From assembly GCA_946622925.1 (NCBI GenBank), contig CAMOQM010000037.1:1-7981 (forward strand): 7,981 nt of DNA. Direction: 5' to 3'. Below, piece by piece: positions 7,239-7,981 of this stretch. Source of the stretch: an uncultured Caryophanales bacterium (GTDB lineage: Bacteria > Bacillota_I > Bacilli_A > RFN20 > CAG-826). Below the pieces are notes generated by a model. It had not been told where the DNA came from. It searched no databases and worked only from the letters and a program-made list of their open reading frames with translations. A program made the position numbers and the translations under genes. The first letter of the stretch is position 1. Each line of letters starts with the position of its first letter.

Positions 7239-7396
7239 GTCTGAGCCGATGCAAAGTATCGAGCGAGTGAAAACTCTCCGACAGTCTGGGAGTTCGGTTG
7301 AGCTTAAAGCTTTGCCCGGTCCGTAAAAGGCTCCTATCATGATGGGGCGGACCAACGCACCATCCGAAAGGAGCCGCATGTCAAATCAATCCCTGG
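7239..7396 (+). ncRNA. Candidate structured RNA or structured relic, possible double pseudoknot (unassigned)
   Basis: No coding frame is supported here, but complementarity is dense. Left: a small CGAT/ATCG hairpin (7247-7250/7258-7261) whose loop GCAAAGT is complementary to CTTTGC (7310-7315). Then GAGT-GAAA-ACTC (7265-7276) forms a hairpin with a GNRA tetraloop. CCGA (7278-7281) can pair with TCGG (7294-7297). Right: a long arm of GGCTCCT/AGGAGCC (7329-7335/7369-7375) and GATGGGGCG/CGCACCATC (7341-7349/7356-7364, one G-A mismatch) with loop GACCAA, whose GACC is complementary to GGTC (7318-7321). The GNRA loop exists only on the plus strand, which favours a plus-strand RNA; however, no promoter is evident after the terminator at 7238. 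I could not match it to a riboswitch, ribozyme or known RNA family. Confidence 0.35.
7325..7375 (-). terminator. Candidate terminator of the second LRR gene
   Basis: Read on the minus strand, 21 nt after the TAA at 7399-7397, GGCTCCT (7375-7369) pairs with AGGAGCC (7335-7329), followed by TTTT (7328-7325). The space between is itself folded by GATGG/CCATC and GCG/CGC pairs, making one long arm. The T-run is only four bases and the arm is longer than usual, so confidence is moderate. Confidence 0.45.
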
Positions 7397-7981
7397 TTAA
7401 GCGCCCCAATGGACGGTGGCGTATGATGGGAATTCGCATTCCCAGCCTTCTGGTTTGGAGGCGGCCTTGCAATAGACGTTCTTTAAGGTCCAAGTATTAG
7501 GGAAGGCATTGCTTCCAACGAATATGACTGAGGCTGGGATATTGATGCGGGTAACGGAATTGCAATTAGAGAAAGCACTACGGGCGATAAGCCGGCATTC
7601 GTCTTTAACGCTGATGGTATAGATGGTGTTTTGTATACCAATCAAGGCGAAGTATTCAACAGTGGGGCTGCTTAAGTAATAAATGGTCGCATTGCCACTG
7701 GTTTGCGTTTTAAAGCCAGCCCTCGAATCAAGACCAAACGCGCTTTTGCCTAAGACAAGGAGGGAATCGGGTAAGACGACGGTAGAATTGAAGGTCATTC
7801 CATAGAAAGCATAATCACCAATGGAAGTCAAAGTCTCAGGCAATGTAATGGCGTGGGCTTCGGAACAGCCATCGAAAGCGTGCTCTCCGATAGTGACGAC
7901 GTTTTGGGACATGGTGATCTTAAAAGCGCTAGAACAGCCGTAGAAGGCATAGTCGCCAATGGTGGTGACGGAATCCGGGAT
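7397..7981 (-). CDS. BspA-like leucine-rich repeat (LRR_5) protein, C-terminal part
   Basis: The minus-strand frame is open from the right edge to the TAA at 7399-7397, giving 194 residues of a longer protein; the ATG at 7912 is internal, as the codons before it already read VTTIGDYAFYGCSSAF. At least five LRR_5 repeats are visible, including VVTIGEHAFDGCSEAHAI and LTSIGDYAFYGM, with a less regular 40-residue insert (about YYLSSPTVEYFALIG) before the last two repeats. The C-terminus ends VYCKAASKPEGW..VHWGA, the Trp-containing cap common in BspA-type proteins of gut Bacillota and shared in form with the large LRR protein ending at 4002. There is no membrane anchor or sortase motif at the C-terminus. 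Probably an exported surface protein; ligand unknown. It runs convergently toward the 341-residue gene, separated by about 195 bp. Confidence 0.93.
   Translation of the reverse strand: MPDSVTTIGDYAFYGCSSAFKITMSQNVVTIGEHAFDGCSEAHAITLPETLTSIGDYAFYGMTFNSTVVLPDSLLVLGKSAFGLDSRAGFKTQTSGNATIYYLSSPTVEYFALIGIQNTIYTISVKDECRLIARSAFSNCNSVTRINIPASVIFVGSNAFPNTWTLKNVYCKAASKPEGWECEFPSYATVHWGA

Noticed and set aside
7239..7330. Possible twister ribozyme, group II intron or cyclic-di-GMP riboswitch
   Set aside because: Only short words (GCCCGG, GAAA, GCAAAG) recall these families; the required conserved cores and junctions could not be laid out on the sequence.
4003..7396. tRNA or rRNA genes in the gaps
   Set aside because: No cloverleaf with acceptor stem and TTCGA-type arm, and no rRNA-like sequence, could be found in the gene-free stretches.
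1..7981. TGA read as tryptophan, as in Mycoplasma-type genetic code
   Set aside because: The four readable genes use TGG for Trp, end in TAA, and none needs TGA read-through.

Overview
The window looks like part of the chromosome of a gut- or rumen-type Bacillota, probably an uncultured Bacilli lineage near RF39/RFN20 or the Erysipelotrichales. That placement is inferred from gene content and style: very large BspA-like leucine-rich-repeat proteins, a 7TM HD-GYP signalling protein, strong AAGGAGG-type ribosome sites and moderate G+C judged by eye. All four readable genes end in TAA and TGG encodes Trp throughout, so nothing points to TGA recoding as in Mycoplasma.

Layout: (1) 1-4002, plus strand, is the C-terminal 1333 residues of a giant BspA-type LRR_5 surface protein whose start lies outside the window. 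(2) 4003-4119 is a gene-free stretch with a foldable inverted-repeat core. (3) 4120-4368 is a decayed insertion-sequence end: an IS3/IS150-like left terminus followed by a stop-interrupted orfA fragment that runs into the last codon of the next gene. (4) 4365-6056, minus strand, is a membrane HD-GYP protein (7TM sensor, PAS-like domain, coiled coil, HD-GYP), predicted to degrade cyclic di-GMP. (5) 6057-6175 is a divergent promoter region. (6) 6176-7201, plus strand, is an unrecognised 341-residue soluble protein with an acidic tail and a clear terminator. (7) 7239-7396 is gene-free, with dense complementarity suggesting two loop-to-linker pseudoknots; it also supplies a plausible minus-strand terminator. 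(8) 7397-7981, minus strand, is the C-terminal end of a second BspA-type protein.

Functionally, two cell-surface adhesin/binding-type repeat proteins in opposite orientations bracket a signalling gene and an unknown gene. Whether the HD-GYP protein regulates the surface proteins cannot be told from the sequence; no GGDEF, PilZ or recognised cyclic-di-GMP riboswitch was seen here. I found no convincing complete new system. The best leads are the structured 7239-7396 segment, the super-repeat architecture of the large LRR protein with recombination-prone direct repeats, and the unknown 341-residue gene.
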